Source: Pseudomonadota bacterium
GTDB lineage: Bacteria > Pseudomonadota > Alphaproteobacteria > Rhodospirillales > Magnetospirillaceae
Length of the DNA: 43,179 nt
Direction of reading: 5' to 3'
Assembly (NCBI GenBank): GCA_021781575.1
Contig: JAJXWP010000036.1
Span: 1 to 43,179, forward strand
The notes under the pieces were generated by a model. That model was given only the letters and a program-made list of their open reading frames with translations. It was not told the DNA's origin and searched no databases. Below are positions 27,023 through 36,013 of this stretch, one piece after another. The position numbers and the translations under genes are program-made. Position 1 is the first letter of the stretch. Every line of letters begins with the position of its first letter.

Positions 27023-29200
27023 TCACACTCGCGCCTTCAGCACTGCGGCGACGCTCCGCAGGATCGCCGCAAAAGCGTCTTCGAGACCGGAGGCCGCCAG
27101 TTCGGCCCGCTCGACATCGCCGCCATGGAGCATTTGGTCGACCTCGTCGATCAGACCGTGGAAGCGCTGGTGCGCCGCCGCCAGATCACCGTCGCAGTGC
27201 CGGCCGAGATAGGATCCCAGCCATTCACCCAGCCCGCAACGATCGCCGGCCATGCCCAGCCCCTGGTATCCTTCACCGCGCCGGGCGGCTCGCAACGCCT
27301 GGAACACGCCATCCCACTGCCGCCGGTGCCGATGAATTTCGCTGAACAGATAGTAGAACGCCGGATCCCACTTGATGTCGCGCCAATGCTCGATCTCCGG
27401 AGGCACCGGACAAGCCTTCACCCAAGGCAGGACAAGCTCCGCCGGCAGCGGCCGGGCGATGCCGAAGCCTTGCGCGATATCACACCCCATGCAGATCAGC
27501 AGCAGCGCGTGATCGTAGCTCTCGACCCCTTCGGCGATCAGGCGGCGCTTGAAGATCTTGGCGATCTGCACGATCGCCTGGACGATCTGCGGCGCTTCGA
27601 ACTCCTCGAACAGGTTGCGGACGAACACCTGGTCGATCTTCACCGCGGCGGTCGGCAGCTGGCGTAAATATCCGAGCGAGGAATAGCCGGTGCCGAAATC
27701 ATCCAGGGCGAAGCTCACCCCCAACCCGCGGCAGGCCTCGATGACTTCGCGAACATGGGCGAAATTGTCGATGGCCGAGGATTCCAGGATCTCGATTTCC
27801 AGATCCGCCGGCCTGGCTCCGGGAACCGAGGCCAAGGCCAGGCCGACCTGCTCGACAAAATCCGGACGTTGCAAATGACAGCCGGCGATGTTGACGCTGA
27901 TCCGCGTCTCGAAGCCCTGGCCGCGCCATTCCACGGCTTGCGCCAAGGCTTGCCGCATGACCCAGTTGCCGATGTGGACCATCAATTCGCCGCCGTCGAT
28001 CAGCGGCAGGAACTGGTCCGGCGGCACGATGCCGCGCTCCGGGTCGAACCAGCGAAGCAGGGCCTCCACGCCGACCACCCGGCCCGACAACAGATCCACC
28101 TGGGGCTGGTAGAACAATTGCATCTGACCGGCCGCCAGCGCCGTCTCCACCCGCTTGATCGCCCATTGCCGCTCCCGCGCCCGGCGGTCCTGCTTGGCGT
28201 CGAAGAAATGCAGCGTCCCCCTGGCCTCTTCCTTGGCCTGGTACATGGCGTGCCGCGCGTTGCGCATCAGGAGATCGGCGTCCCTGGCGTCGCCCGGAAA
28301 GACCGAGACCCCCGCGCTGACCGACAGGCGCACTTCGTGGCCGTCGACCATCATCGGGGCCGTGGCCGCCCCTAGCATGGCGGCCACCCGCGGTTGCACC
28401 TCGTCCCAGGCCCGCACATTGACCAGGAGCAGGGCGAACTCGTCGCCGGCCAGGCGGGCCGCAAGGTCGCCGCCGTGACAGGCATCCTCCAGCCGCTTGC
28501 CGAATTCGGCGATCACCCGGTTGCCGGCGGTATCGCCGATTCGCGCATCCAGCGCCTTGAATTCGTCGATATCCATGCTGACGACGGCGACCATCAGGCT
28601 GACCCGCTCGGCCTCGATCATCGCCTCGCGCAGGGTATCGGCAAACAGCAGGGCATTGGGCAGGTCGGTCAGGGCGTCGTAATGGGCGGCGCGCTCCAGC
28701 CGCTGCTTGATCTCGTGCTCACGGCTCCGGCACAGGAGAATGGCCGTCGCCAGCCGGTTCATGATCGGTGCGAACAGGTCGGCGAAAGCCGACGCTTCCG
28801 GCGGCGCACCGGGGCCGATGAGCAGGATGGTGCCGAATCCCACCACCGGCAGCCGCAGTACGAACCGCTGCGGGCGCCGTGTCCCCAGGCGCAACAAAGT
28901 CTCGGGCAGGTCGGCAAGGCCGGCGCCGTCGACCAACGCCAAGGGGATGGCGGCGTGGTCGCCCTTCCGCTTGAGCAACGCATAATCGCCGATGACGACG
29001 CTCAGCTGGACGTCGACCAGGCCGTCGTCCGCCCGCGGTGCCTCGTGACAGAGCGCCAGGCCAAGCGGAAATCCGGTGTGATACATCAGGCGCTGCAGCG
29101 TCTTGGTCAACAGCGGCTCGAGCGCGATCTCGCCACCCACGGTCAGCGCAAGATCGTAAAGGATGGCCAATGCCCGCGGGGAACTCAGCGGTTCGGCCAC
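27023..29200 (-). CDS. GAF-GGDEF-EAL protein with C-terminal CZB-like zinc domain
   Basis: A 725-aa cytosolic c-di-GMP enzyme. Order: GAF-like sensor (about residues 5-160), GGDEF (about 172-335) with AGDEF at 251-255 in place of GGDEF, EAL phosphodiesterase domain (about 345-590) with intact E379-A-L, DDFGTG (500-505), Lys521 and AEGVE (556-560), and a C-terminal domain (about 600-725). That last part has His625, Cys655, His677 and His681, the first pair 30 residues apart and the last four apart, as in CZB zinc-binding domains (for example DgcZ). Likely a zinc- or redox-tuned phosphodiesterase; cyclase activity uncertain. The GTG start overlaps the FIST gene by 16 bases, indicating coupling. 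Confidence 0.9.
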   Translation of the reverse strand: MAEPLSSPRALAILYDLALTVGGEIALEPLLTKTLQRLMYHTGFPLGLALCHEAPRADDGLVDVQLSVVIGDYALLKRKGDHAAIPLALVDGAGLADLPETLLRLGTRRPQRFVLRLPVVGFGTILLIGPGAPPEASAFADLFAPIMNRLATAILLCRSREHEIKQRLERAAHYDALTDLPNALLFADTLREAMIEAERVSLMVAVVSMDIDEFKALDARIGDTAGNRVIAEFGKRLEDACHGGDLAARLAGDEFALLLVNVRAWDEVQPRVAAMLGAATAPMMVDGHEVRLSVSAGVSVFPGDARDADLLMRNARHAMYQAKEEARGTLHFFDAKQDRRARERQWAIKRVETALAAGQMQLFYQPQVDLLSGRVVGVEALLRWFDPERGIVPPDQFLPLIDGGELMVHIGNWVMRQALAQAVEWRGQGFETRISVNIAGCHLQRPDFVEQVGLALASVPGARPADLEIEILESSAIDNFAHVREVIEACRGLGVSFALDDFGTGYSSLGYLRQLPTAAVKIDQVFVRNLFEEFEAPQIVQAIVQIAKIFKRRLIAEGVESYDHALLLICMGCDIAQGFGIARPLPAELVLPWVKACPVPPEIEHWRDIKWDPAFYYLFSEIHRHRRQWDGVFQALRAARRGEGYQGLGMAGDRCGLGEWLGSYLGRHCDGDLAAAHQRFHGLIDEVDQMLHGGDVERAELAASGLEDAFAAILRSVAAVLKARV

Positions 29201-30324
29201 GGCATGCCAACGATGGTCGCGTTGTGGAAAAGCGGATATCCCCCGGCCCGCGAGCTTCCGATCTCACCCAACGTCAGTGCGCCATAGGCCCCGGAGGCAT
29301 TGGTCAAGTCGGTCAGATGCGCCAGTTCGGCAAGCGCGTTGTCGCCCATCTGCTGGCGGCGGCCGGCACAATAGAATACCAGCAACGTCTCGCTCCTCCC
29401 TCCGGCCAGCTCTCCCAGGCGTTCCGCCAGGCGGGCCGCGGCATCCTGCGCCTTGGCCCGCGCATCGAGCAGGGCCAATACCGAGGCCGGAGGAATCTCC
29501 CCGGCGCACAGGATGCTCCCGTCCGCGTCGAGGGCCATCGGTATGCGCACCAGGACCTCGCCGTCCGCCCTCAGGATGCCGAATGGAAAATTGACCGCCA
29601 GCCGGTAGAAATTGTCACGATCGACCGCGACCCCGTACTGACGCAGGATCATCTCGCGGTAGGCATCCAGCGCCGGCCGCCAGTCGATCTGCACCACGCG
29701 GTTGCCGGCCGCCGAAGTGGCCGTGCTGAATTCCTCAGGAACGTGGAATCCATGCTCGAGGCAAGCTCCGGGATGGCCGGGCAGCAACTGCACCAGAACA
29801 CCGCCGGCAACACACTGGTGGTTGTCGAACATGCAGGGGGCATTGGCGAACTGCTCGCTCCCGGCATTGACCCCGACATAGCGGACCATGTCGGCCAGTC
29901 GCAGATACAGTCTGTCGAGGTGGCTGGAGATCATCGGGTCGAGGCCGTCGAAGACGCAGAACAAGACGGCATCCTCGGCGACCGGGCCACAGCCCTCGAC
30001 ATATCCGGCGATGGCTTCGGTCACGCCCGCCGCCGTCTCGCTCGATGCGGCCCCCTCGATCAGCAGCGAAGGCGGAGCCGTTCCGACGTCCAGAAGCACG
30101 GCACCCTTGCGGTACATCGCCGCGCCGGAAATGATCGCCGGAAATACGCCCCCGCCGAGATGGGCGCCCGCCGCGGTGCAGGCGTCCTGCAGGACCGCGA
30201 CGTCTTCCCCTTCGGCGACGAACGCCAGGACGCCGATCCCGCCGTCATGCCGGTCGCTCCACCGGTGCAGCGCGGCGGCGACGGCATCGTAGGTCAAACG
30301 CTCGATAAAGGCCGCAGCCGACAC
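29185..30324 (-). CDS. FIST-domain sensory protein
   Basis: FIST N plus FIST C domain protein, a ligand-sensing module often tied to signal transduction and thought to bind small molecules such as amino acids. The 379-aa product shows FIST N features (about residues 10-190: GGVFPAIISGAAMYRKGAVLL) and FIST C (about 200-365: YCAGRRQQMG, GALTLGEIG). I chose the GTG at 30324 because GGGGAG lies seven bases upstream; a TTG 13 codons earlier has no such site. It overlaps the c-di-GMP gene by 16 bases, so the two probably form a sensor-effector pair (inference). Confidence 0.88.
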   Translation of the reverse strand: MSAAAFIERLTYDAVAAALHRWSDRHDGGIGVLAFVAEGEDVAVLQDACTAAGAHLGGGVFPAIISGAAMYRKGAVLLDVGTAPPSLLIEGAASSETAAGVTEAIAGYVEGCGPVAEDAVLFCVFDGLDPMISSHLDRLYLRLADMVRYVGVNAGSEQFANAPCMFDNHQCVAGGVLVQLLPGHPGACLEHGFHVPEEFSTATSAAGNRVVQIDWRPALDAYREMILRQYGVAVDRDNFYRLAVNFPFGILRADGEVLVRIPMALDADGSILCAGEIPPASVLALLDARAKAQDAAARLAERLGELAGGRSETLLVFYCAGRRQQMGDNALAELAHLTDLTNASGAYGALTLGEIGSSRAGGYPLFHNATIVGMPWPNR

Positions 30325-30507
30325 CGTCAAACTCCCCAAGACAGCATCGCAGATTAAACCCAACCGGATCCTGTGACAATGTTCACGCCGGCTACTTTAG
30401 CATAGCTCTTCAACACTCTGCCGCTCGGCAAGACTCCGAGGCAATAGACGTCCTAGCCCCTTGGCGTCGCCGGTCTCCGGGGCGGCACGGCCGCCCCGTT
30501 GCGGCTC

Positions 30508-30527
30508 GCTGCCATCATAGTGGCAGC
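30508..30527. repeat. Inverted repeat in the FIST/lysE divergent promoter region
   Basis: GCTGCCA, six bases, TGGCAGC: a perfect 7-base inverted repeat in the 272-base divergent gap, 70 bases before the exporter start. It could be an operator or a leader hairpin. Confidence 0.4.
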
Positions 30528-30596
30528 CGCCCATTGCTTATCTGCAGGTGCGATGCTTATTCTTTTCGCCATCTCTCCCGACCACAGGCATGAACT

Positions 30597-31229
30597 ATGC
30601 TTCTCGGACTATGGCAAGCGGTTGGATTTATCGCCGCCGCCGCGCTGGTTACCATCGCGCCAGGACCGGACAATTTGATGGTCTTGAGCCTCGGCGTCGC
30701 CCGCGGCCGCCGTCCGGGCATGGCCTTCGGCCTGGGCTGCGCCCTGGGATGTCTTAGTCACACCGCCCTGGCCGCCCTGGGCATCAGCGCCGTCATCGCC
30801 GCCTCGCCCGTCGCTTACGGTGGGCTCAGGATCGCCGGTGGCCTCTATCTGCTATGGCTGGGCGTCCAGGCGATGCGGGGCAGCGGACGGCTGTCGGTGG
30901 CCGCCGCTTCCGGCACCGCCGGCAAGGCCCCTCTGCTGTCCCTGTTCGTCAAGGGATTGATCGCCAACGCCATCAATCCCAAAGTCATCCTCTTCTTTCT
31001 TGCCTTTCTGCCGCAATTCGTTGTTTCCAGCCGTGGCGCCGTCGGATGGCAGACCGCGCAGCTGGGCTTGCTGTTCACCCTGCAGGCGGCCGCAATATTC
31101 GCCGCCATCGGCTATTTCGCCGGCTGGTTCGGCCGCCTGCTCGACCGGCACCCACGCACCGGCACCTGGCTCGACCGCGGCGCCGGCCTCGTCTTCATTG
31201 TCCTCGGTGCAAGACTGGTCGCCCGGTAG
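30597..31229 (+). CDS. LysE/RhtB family amino-acid exporter
   Basis: Inner-membrane exporter of the LysE superfamily (RhtB branch), which pumps out amino acids or their analogues. The 210-aa product has about six hydrophobic helices; the first carries the signature APGPDNLMVLSLGVARGRRPG and the middle has GLIANAINPKVILFFLAFLPQF, both typical. Length matches the family. Divergent from the FIST gene and convergent with trpB2, separated from the latter by a 14-base stem-loop. Substrate not determinable; tryptophan is conceivable given the neighbour. Confidence 0.92.
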   Translation: MLLGLWQAVGFIAAAALVTIAPGPDNLMVLSLGVARGRRPGMAFGLGCALGCLSHTALAALGISAVIAASPVAYGGLRIAGGLYLLWLGVQAMRGSGRLSVAAASGTAGKAPLLSLFVKGLIANAINPKVILFFLAFLPQFVVSSRGAVGWQTAQLGLLFTLQAAAIFAAIGYFAGWFGRLLDRHPRTGTWLDRGAGLVFIVLGARLVAR

Positions 31230-31230
31230 C

Positions 31231-31268
31231 GCACTGACACAAACTGAAGATTCCGTTTGTGTCAGTGC
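31231..31268. terminator. 14-bp perfect stem-loop, probable bidirectional terminator
   Basis: GCACTGACACAAAC (31231-31244), ten-base loop, GTTTGTGTCAGTGC (31255-31268). It fills the gap between two convergent stops (31229 and 31295). There is no T-tract, so termination may be structure- or Rho-assisted. Confidence 0.7.
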
Positions 31269-31294
31269 ATTGGCCGCAGCGGAGAATTTCAGCC

Positions 31295-32656
31295 TCAAGC
31301 GACGACGGGCAGCTCCGCCAACGCCCGCTCCAGAGCGGCACGATCGAACGGCACATCCTTCAGATTGCCGGAGAAGTAGTCGGTATAGGCCTGCATGTCG
31401 AAATGGCCGTGACCCGACAGGTTGAACAGGATCGTCTCCGATTTTCCTTCCCGTTTGCAGCGCAACGCCTCATCGACCGCCGCTTTCACCGCATGGCTCG
31501 ATTCCGGAGCCGGCACGATCCCTTCCGCCCGGGCCAGTTGCACGGCGGCGGCGAAACATTCGGTCTGGGCATAGGCCTTCGCCTCGATCAGGCCGAGATG
31601 CAGCACATGGCTGACCAGCGGCGCCATGCCGTGGTAGCGCAGCCCGCCGGCATGGAAGCCCGGCGGCACGAACGACGATCCCAGCGTGTGCATCTTGACC
31701 AGAGGGGTCAGATGCCCGGTATCGCCGAAATCATAGGCGTAGCGGCCCTGGGTCATGGTCGGGCAGGATGCCGGCTCCACCGCGACCACACGGGCGCGGC
31801 TGCGCCCGGCCAGCTTCTCCCGCAGATAGGGGAAGGCAAGGCCGGCGAAATTGCTGCCGCCGCCGGCGCAGCCGATCACCACGTCCGGCTCGGCGTCGGC
31901 ATCGGCCATCTGCAGCATGGCCTCCTCGCCGATGACCGTCTGATGCAGCAGGACATGGTTGAGCACCGAGCCGAGCGCGTATTTGGTGTCGTCGCGCTGC
32001 GCCGCCACTTCCACCGCCTCGGAAATGGCGATGCCGAGCGAGCCGGTGCTGTCGGGGAACTTCTCCAGGATCGCCCGGCCCGATGCCGTCAGCGGCGACG
32101 GGCTGGGAATGCATCGGGCGCCGTAGGTCTCCATCAGCGCGCGGCGATAGGGCTTCTGTTGGTAGCTCACCTTGACCATGTAGACCTCGACCTCGAGGCC
32201 GAACAGCGCGCCGGCAAATGCCAGCGACGAGCCCCATTGTCCGGCTCCGGTCTCCGTCGACAGCCGCTTCACCCCTTCTTGCTTGTTGTAGAAGGCCTGG
32301 GCGACCGCGGTATTGGGCTTGTGGCTGCCGGCCGGGCTCACGCCCTCGTATTTGAAGAAGATCTTTGCCGGGGTATCGAGCGCCTGTTCGAGCCGCCGGG
32401 CCCTGATCAGCGGCGACGGCCGCCACAGCCGATAGGTCTCGCGGACCGGATCGGGGATTTCGATCCACCGTTCGGTTGACACTTCCTGGGCGATCACCGC
32501 CATGGGAAAAATCGGCGCCAGATCGTCCGGTCCGATCGGCTTGCCGGTGCCGGGATGCAGCGGCGGCGGCGGCGGCTCGGGCAGATCGGCGACAAGGTTG
32601 TACCACGCCTTGGGAATGCGATCCTCGCCCAGCAGATATTTTACCGAATCACCCAT
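31295..32656 (-). CDS. trpB: TrpB2-type tryptophan synthase beta chain
   Basis: PLP enzyme condensing indole and serine to tryptophan. At 453 aa it has the long N-terminal extension and internal features of the TrpB2 subfamily rather than canonical TrpB (about 400 aa). Visible: PLP Lys113 in GSHKPNTA, the catalytic-Glu region [10 protein letters not shown], phosphate-binding loop [10 protein letters not shown] and C-terminal LSGHGHFD. No trpA is adjacent, as usual for TrpB2, which is thought to salvage free indole or work with serine/phosphoserine without TrpA. Convergent with the exporter gene. Other proposed roles of TrpB2 cannot be excluded. Confidence 0.92.
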   Translation of the reverse strand: MGDSVKYLLGEDRIPKAWYNLVADLPEPPPPPLHPGTGKPIGPDDLAPIFPMAVIAQEVSTERWIEIPDPVRETYRLWRPSPLIRARRLEQALDTPAKIFFKYEGVSPAGSHKPNTAVAQAFYNKQEGVKRLSTETGAGQWGSSLAFAGALFGLEVEVYMVKVSYQQKPYRRALMETYGARCIPSPSPLTASGRAILEKFPDSTGSLGIAISEAVEVAAQRDDTKYALGSVLNHVLLHQTVIGEEAMLQMADADAEPDVVIGCAGGGSNFAGLAFPYLREKLAGRSRARVVAVEPASCPTMTQGRYAYDFGDTGHLTPLVKMHTLGSSFVPPGFHAGGLRYHGMAPLVSHVLHLGLIEAKAYAQTECFAAAVQLARAEGIVPAPESSHAVKAAVDEALRCKREGKSETILFNLSGHGHFDMQAYTDYFSGNLKDVPFDRAALERALAELPVVA

Positions 32657-33369
32657 AGCCAGCCTCTCTTGACGTTACATGGACGGGGCGGCCCTTCGTC
32701 GACCTGGGCCCTATCTCCCCTCTACCCCGAATGTATACGGATCCGGCTTTTAGGTCGAGCCGCGGCAATACCCCATCGGGCCGTGGCGGAAACCACTCTT
32801 GCCATAACCGAGGCGCCGCCTGACGATCTGCAGTTGAATACTGTCTGCGCTACCGTGAATATTTCGCGGGCGATCTGAATGTTCGCCGCGGCCGACTTTT
32901 TCGACCGATGATCGCACCTCGCGCCGGGGGGCCGCCATATGGTGGAGCATTATTGTCGGGATAATAGAAACGATCTTTATCGCACCATAAATTGCCGCAG
33001 GTCCACCATATTCTTGCCGGCGGCAACTTGTTGTCGGTTGCCTCATAAGTATACATCATGTGTTTTATTTCTTCCAATCGCATTTTTCCGTTGCAACTAT
33101 GGGATGCGCCTCCACCACCGCCAATTATCGACCCGCCACCCCGGTCGGCGACTTGTCGCACTCCCCGATGCCGCATCGCAGCACAAATACACACATTTTT
33201 CCTGAACTGCGCACTTGAGTAAGAGCCCGCACCTTGTTTATTATCCGCGCGCAAACAGACCGCCCGTTTTCGCTGTCGGAGCCAAGATCTCCGGCGACCG
33301 GCGCCGGTCAACAGTTCCGCTGGGTCGCACGCCCGTGTCCCAGTCGTGGCCTGGGAGGGCAATAATTCC
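32657..33369. other. 713-base gene-free, AT-richer divergent gap
   Basis: This gap separates the divergent trpB2 and apbE genes, so it should carry both promoters. It is visibly poorer in GC than the rest (for example 32940-33090). The longer open frames here are not protein-like (no ribosome site, Arg/Pro/His/Cys-heavy products, no family features). One small inverted repeat GGCAAC-N9-GTTGCC (33022-33042) and a GTATAC near 33049 were noted. I see no tRNA, riboswitch or known small RNA. Confidence 0.6.
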
Positions 33370-34368
33370 ATGTCCGTCAAGATTACTCGTCGTCGCGCCA
33401 TCACAGTACTGGCCGCCGCTGCCGGTTTGCCGCTGTTCCTCAAGGCCGGCCACGCGCAGGCTCGCGTGTTCGAATGGCAGGGCACCTCGTTGGGTGCCAG
33501 CGCTTCCATCAAGCTCTATCACACCGACGAAGCGAAGGCCCGCACCGCCGTCGAGGCGGCGGTCGCCGAACTGAATCGGCTCGAAGACATGTTCAGCCTT
33601 TACCGCCCCAACAGCGTCATCTCGCGACTGAACCGCGACGGCAGCGTTGACGATGCGCCGAAGGAATTCGTCGAACTGATGAGCTACGGCCGCGAAGTCG
33701 CCGAGCAGACCGACGGCTGGTTCGACCCCACCGTGCAGCCCTTGTGGGATCTGTATTTCCGCCATTTCACCGCGGAAACGGTCGACCCCGCCGGCCCCTC
33801 GCCGGAAGCGATCAGGCAGGCGCTGGCCCTGGTCGGCTGGCGCGGCATCTCCATCGACGGCGCCGCCGGCCGGGTGGCCCTGGCCCGCCCCGGCATGGGC
33901 GTCACCCACAACGCCCTCGGCCAGGGCTATATTACCGACCGCGTGACCGACATCCTGCGCCATTACGGCTTCCGCAACATGCTGGTCAACATGGGCGAAC
34001 TGCAAGCGGTGTCGAGCCGCCCCGACGGCACGGCATGGCGGATCGGCATCGCCGACCCGGCGGACCAGAGCCGCGCCATCGCCGAGGTGGATGTGGTCGA
34101 CAAAGGCGTCGCTACCTCGGGCGGTTACGGCACAATCTTCGACCCGAATGGCAAGTTCACCCATATCATCGATCCGCACAGTGGCCGCACCGCGCCGCAG
34201 ATGCTGGGGGTCACGGTGATCGCCGACAGCGCCACCAAGGCCAACGCCTACTCCACCCCGCTGACCCTGGTGCCGAAGGACAAGCGTCAGGCGATCGTGT
34301 CGCTCGGCCGCGGGATCAAGGCGATCTTCGTAACACCGGACGGTGTGACCGAAACCCTGGAAGGCTGA
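33370..34368 (+). CDS. apbE: FAD:protein FMN transferase (ApbE)
   Basis: Flavinyltransferase that attaches FMN from FAD to Thr residues of membrane proteins, here surely RnfD and RnfG encoded downstream. The 332-aa product begins MSVKITRRRAITVLAAAAGL, a twin-Arg-like signal, so it acts in the periplasm. Family motifs: LEDMFSLYRPNSVISRLN (about residues 70-90), GWFDPTVQPLW, VNMGELQA, GVATSGGYGTIFD and THIIDPHSGR with the DSATKANAYST end motif. The start was placed at ATG 33370 after GGGAGGG; a GTG eight codons earlier would put that ribosome site inside the gene. First gene of apbE-rseC-rnfABCDGEH. Confidence 0.94.
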   Translation: MSVKITRRRAITVLAAAAGLPLFLKAGHAQARVFEWQGTSLGASASIKLYHTDEAKARTAVEAAVAELNRLEDMFSLYRPNSVISRLNRDGSVDDAPKEFVELMSYGREVAEQTDGWFDPTVQPLWDLYFRHFTAETVDPAGPSPEAIRQALALVGWRGISIDGAAGRVALARPGMGVTHNALGQGYITDRVTDILRHYGFRNMLVNMGELQAVSSRPDGTAWRIGIADPADQSRAIAEVDVVDKGVATSGGYGTIFDPNGKFTHIIDPHSGRTAPQMLGVTVIADSATKANAYSTPLTLVPKDKRQAIVSLGRGIKAIFVTPDGVTETLEG

Positions 34369-34373
34369 CCGCC

Positions 34374-34850
34374 ATGGACGGGCATCTGGTCGAAGGGGTT
34401 GCCCGCGTGGTCGCCACCGACGGCGATACCGTCTGGCTGGAGCCCGAACAGGGCGAGGCATGCGAGGGTTGCCTTTCCGCCGCCGGCTGCGGGGTCAAGA
34501 GCGGCGGCAGCAACCGCCGCCTGCTGGCCAGGCGGTTTTCCATGGTCAACAGCTTCGACGGCCAGGTGGGCGACCGCGTCGTTTTCGGCATTTCCGAGCG
34601 CACCCTGTTGCGCGCTTCGGCGCTGGCTTACGCCCTGCCGCTGATATTGATGGTCGGCGGCGCCATGGCCGGCAAGTTGATGACCGGCAGTGATGGCGGC
34701 TCCGCGCTCGCCTCCGTGCTCGGACTGGCGGCGGGCCTGCTCTTCGCCCGCTTCCGGGCCGGCCGCCTCGACGCCAAGGGCGAGTTGTCGCCGCATTTCC
34801 TTCGCTACGCCTATGGACCGGGCCCTAGCGAGCATTGTGATCAGGACTAA
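34374..34850 (+). CDS. rseC: RseC/SoxR-reducing family membrane protein
   Basis: A 158-aa RseC-family protein. The N-terminal cytosolic part carries a Cys cluster [12 protein letters not shown] (about residues 30-41), and two hydrophobic helices follow (about 82-100 and 108-125). RseC homologues are linked to Rnf in SoxR reduction (RsxABCDGE/RseC in E. coli) and are common at the head of alphaproteobacterial rnf operons. It starts six bases after the apbE stop and ends 20 bases before rnfA. The precise role in Rnf function is not established; involvement is inferred from known E. coli work and position. Confidence 0.88.
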   Translation: MDGHLVEGVARVVATDGDTVWLEPEQGEACEGCLSAAGCGVKSGGSNRRLLARRFSMVNSFDGQVGDRVVFGISERTLLRASALAYALPLILMVGGAMAGKLMTGSDGGSALASVLGLAAGLLFARFRAGRLDAKGELSPHFLRYAYGPGPSEHCDQD

Positions 34851-34870
34851 CGGTCGGGGGACCGCCTAAA

Positions 34871-35452
34871 ATGCAAGAATTCATTCTCCTCATGATCGGC
34901 GCCGCGTTGGTCAACAACGTCGTGCTGGTCCGCTTCCTCGGCCTGTGCTCGTTCATGGGCGTCACCACCAAGATCGACACGGCGGTGGGCATGGGCATGG
35001 CGACCACCTTCGTCATGACCGTTTCCTCCATCCTGGCCTGGGCGATCGAAGTGTTCCTGCTGGCGCCGTTCGGCCTCGGCTATCTGCGCACCATCACCTT
35101 CATCCTGGTGATCGCCGCCGTGGTGCAGTTCACCGAAATGGTGATCCGCAAGGTCTCGCCCTCGCTGTTCCAGACCTTGGGCATCTACCTGCCGCTGATC
35201 ACCACCAACTGCGCCGTCCTGGGCATCCCGCTGCTGAATGTGCAGAGCAAGCACAACTTCATCGAGAGCATGCTCTACGGCTTCGCCTCGGCGTTCGGTT
35301 ACAGCCTGATCCTGGTGATCTTCGCCGGCCTGCGCGAGCGTATCGCGCTGAACGAGGTTCCGCGCCTGTTCGGCGGCCCGCCGATCGGTTTCGTCACCGC
35401 CAGCTTGCTGGCTCTGGCCTTCATGGGCTTTTCCGGCATCAGCGCGAATTAG
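34871..35452 (+). CDS. rnfA: Rnf complex subunit A
   Basis: Integral membrane subunit of the Rnf ferredoxin:NAD+ oxidoreductase, which couples electron flow to ion transport across the inner membrane. The 193-aa product has six hydrophobic helices and the family marks [17 protein letters not shown] near the N-terminus and [13 protein letters not shown] (with the conserved Cys) near residue 110. RnfA and RnfE are inverted homologues sharing a buried [2Fe-2S] cluster. It has the usual length and begins the rnf block proper. Confidence 0.96.
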   Translation: MQEFILLMIGAALVNNVVLVRFLGLCSFMGVTTKIDTAVGMGMATTFVMTVSSILAWAIEVFLLAPFGLGYLRTITFILVIAAVVQFTEMVIRKVSPSLFQTLGIYLPLITTNCAVLGIPLLNVQSKHNFIESMLYGFASAFGYSLILVIFAGLRERIALNEVPRLFGGPPIGFVTASLLALAFMGFSGISAN

Positions 35453-35463
35453 GAGCATTCTCC

Positions 35464-36000
35464 ATGCTAATCGCAGTCGGCAGTCTTGTGGCGATGGGCG
35501 CCACTTTGGGCACGGTCTTAGGGATTGCCTCGCGCTATCTGGCGGTGGAAGGCAACCCTCTGGAGGCCGAACTTCTGGCGCTGTTGCCCGGCGCTCAATG
35601 CGGCCAGTGCGGGTTCGTCGGCTGCGGTCAGGCGGCCGCCGCTCTGGCCCGCGGCGAGGCGCCGGTGACCTTGTGCCCGCCCGGGGGCAAGGCGGTGGCG
35701 GAAAAGCTGTCGAAGAAGCTGGGGGTCAAAGCCGACTTGTCCGAGCACGAGGACAAGGGGCCCCAGTTCGCCTTCGTCCAGGAAGACTTGTGCATCGGTT
35801 GTCTGCGTTGCGCCAACGAATGCAGCACCGACGCGTTCGTCGGGGCGCCCAAGCAGGTGCACACCGTCATCCGGGAAAATTGCCACGGCTGCGCCAAGTG
35901 CTTCAAGGTCTGCCCAACCGAAGCGATCAAGATGTGCGCCGTTCCGGTCACCCTCGGCGAATGGCATTGGGATAAACCCGGCTCGCACGAGCTGCATTGA
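35464..36000 (+). CDS. rnfB: Rnf complex iron-sulfur subunit B
   Basis: Electron-entry subunit that accepts electrons from ferredoxin. The 178-aa product has an N-terminal membrane helix (about 1-25), an Fe-S domain with CGQCGFVGC and a later Cys (residues about 42-72), and a ferredoxin domain with CIGCLRCANEC and CHGCAKCFKVC (about 110-155), each a full CxxCxxCxxxC set. ATG 35464 follows GGAGCATTCTCC; the open frame upstream overlaps rnfA and is a shadow. No extra C-terminal clusters as in clostridial RnfB. Confidence 0.95.
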   Translation: MLIAVGSLVAMGATLGTVLGIASRYLAVEGNPLEAELLALLPGAQCGQCGFVGCGQAAAALARGEAPVTLCPPGGKAVAEKLSKKLGVKADLSEHEDKGPQFAFVQEDLCIGCLRCANECSTDAFVGAPKQVHTVIRENCHGCAKCFKVCPTEAIKMCAVPVTLGEWHWDKPGSHELH

Positions 36001-36013
36001 GGAGCGCCCGGTG

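Noticed and set aside
32939-33205. Plus-strand open frame of 88 codons in the same gap
   Set aside because: Cys/His/Arg-rich composition without any family pattern and no ribosome site.
32850-33512. Minus-strand open frame of 220 codons in the trpB2-apbE gap
   Set aside because: The product is not protein-like, no ribosome site is seen and it overlaps apbE antisense.
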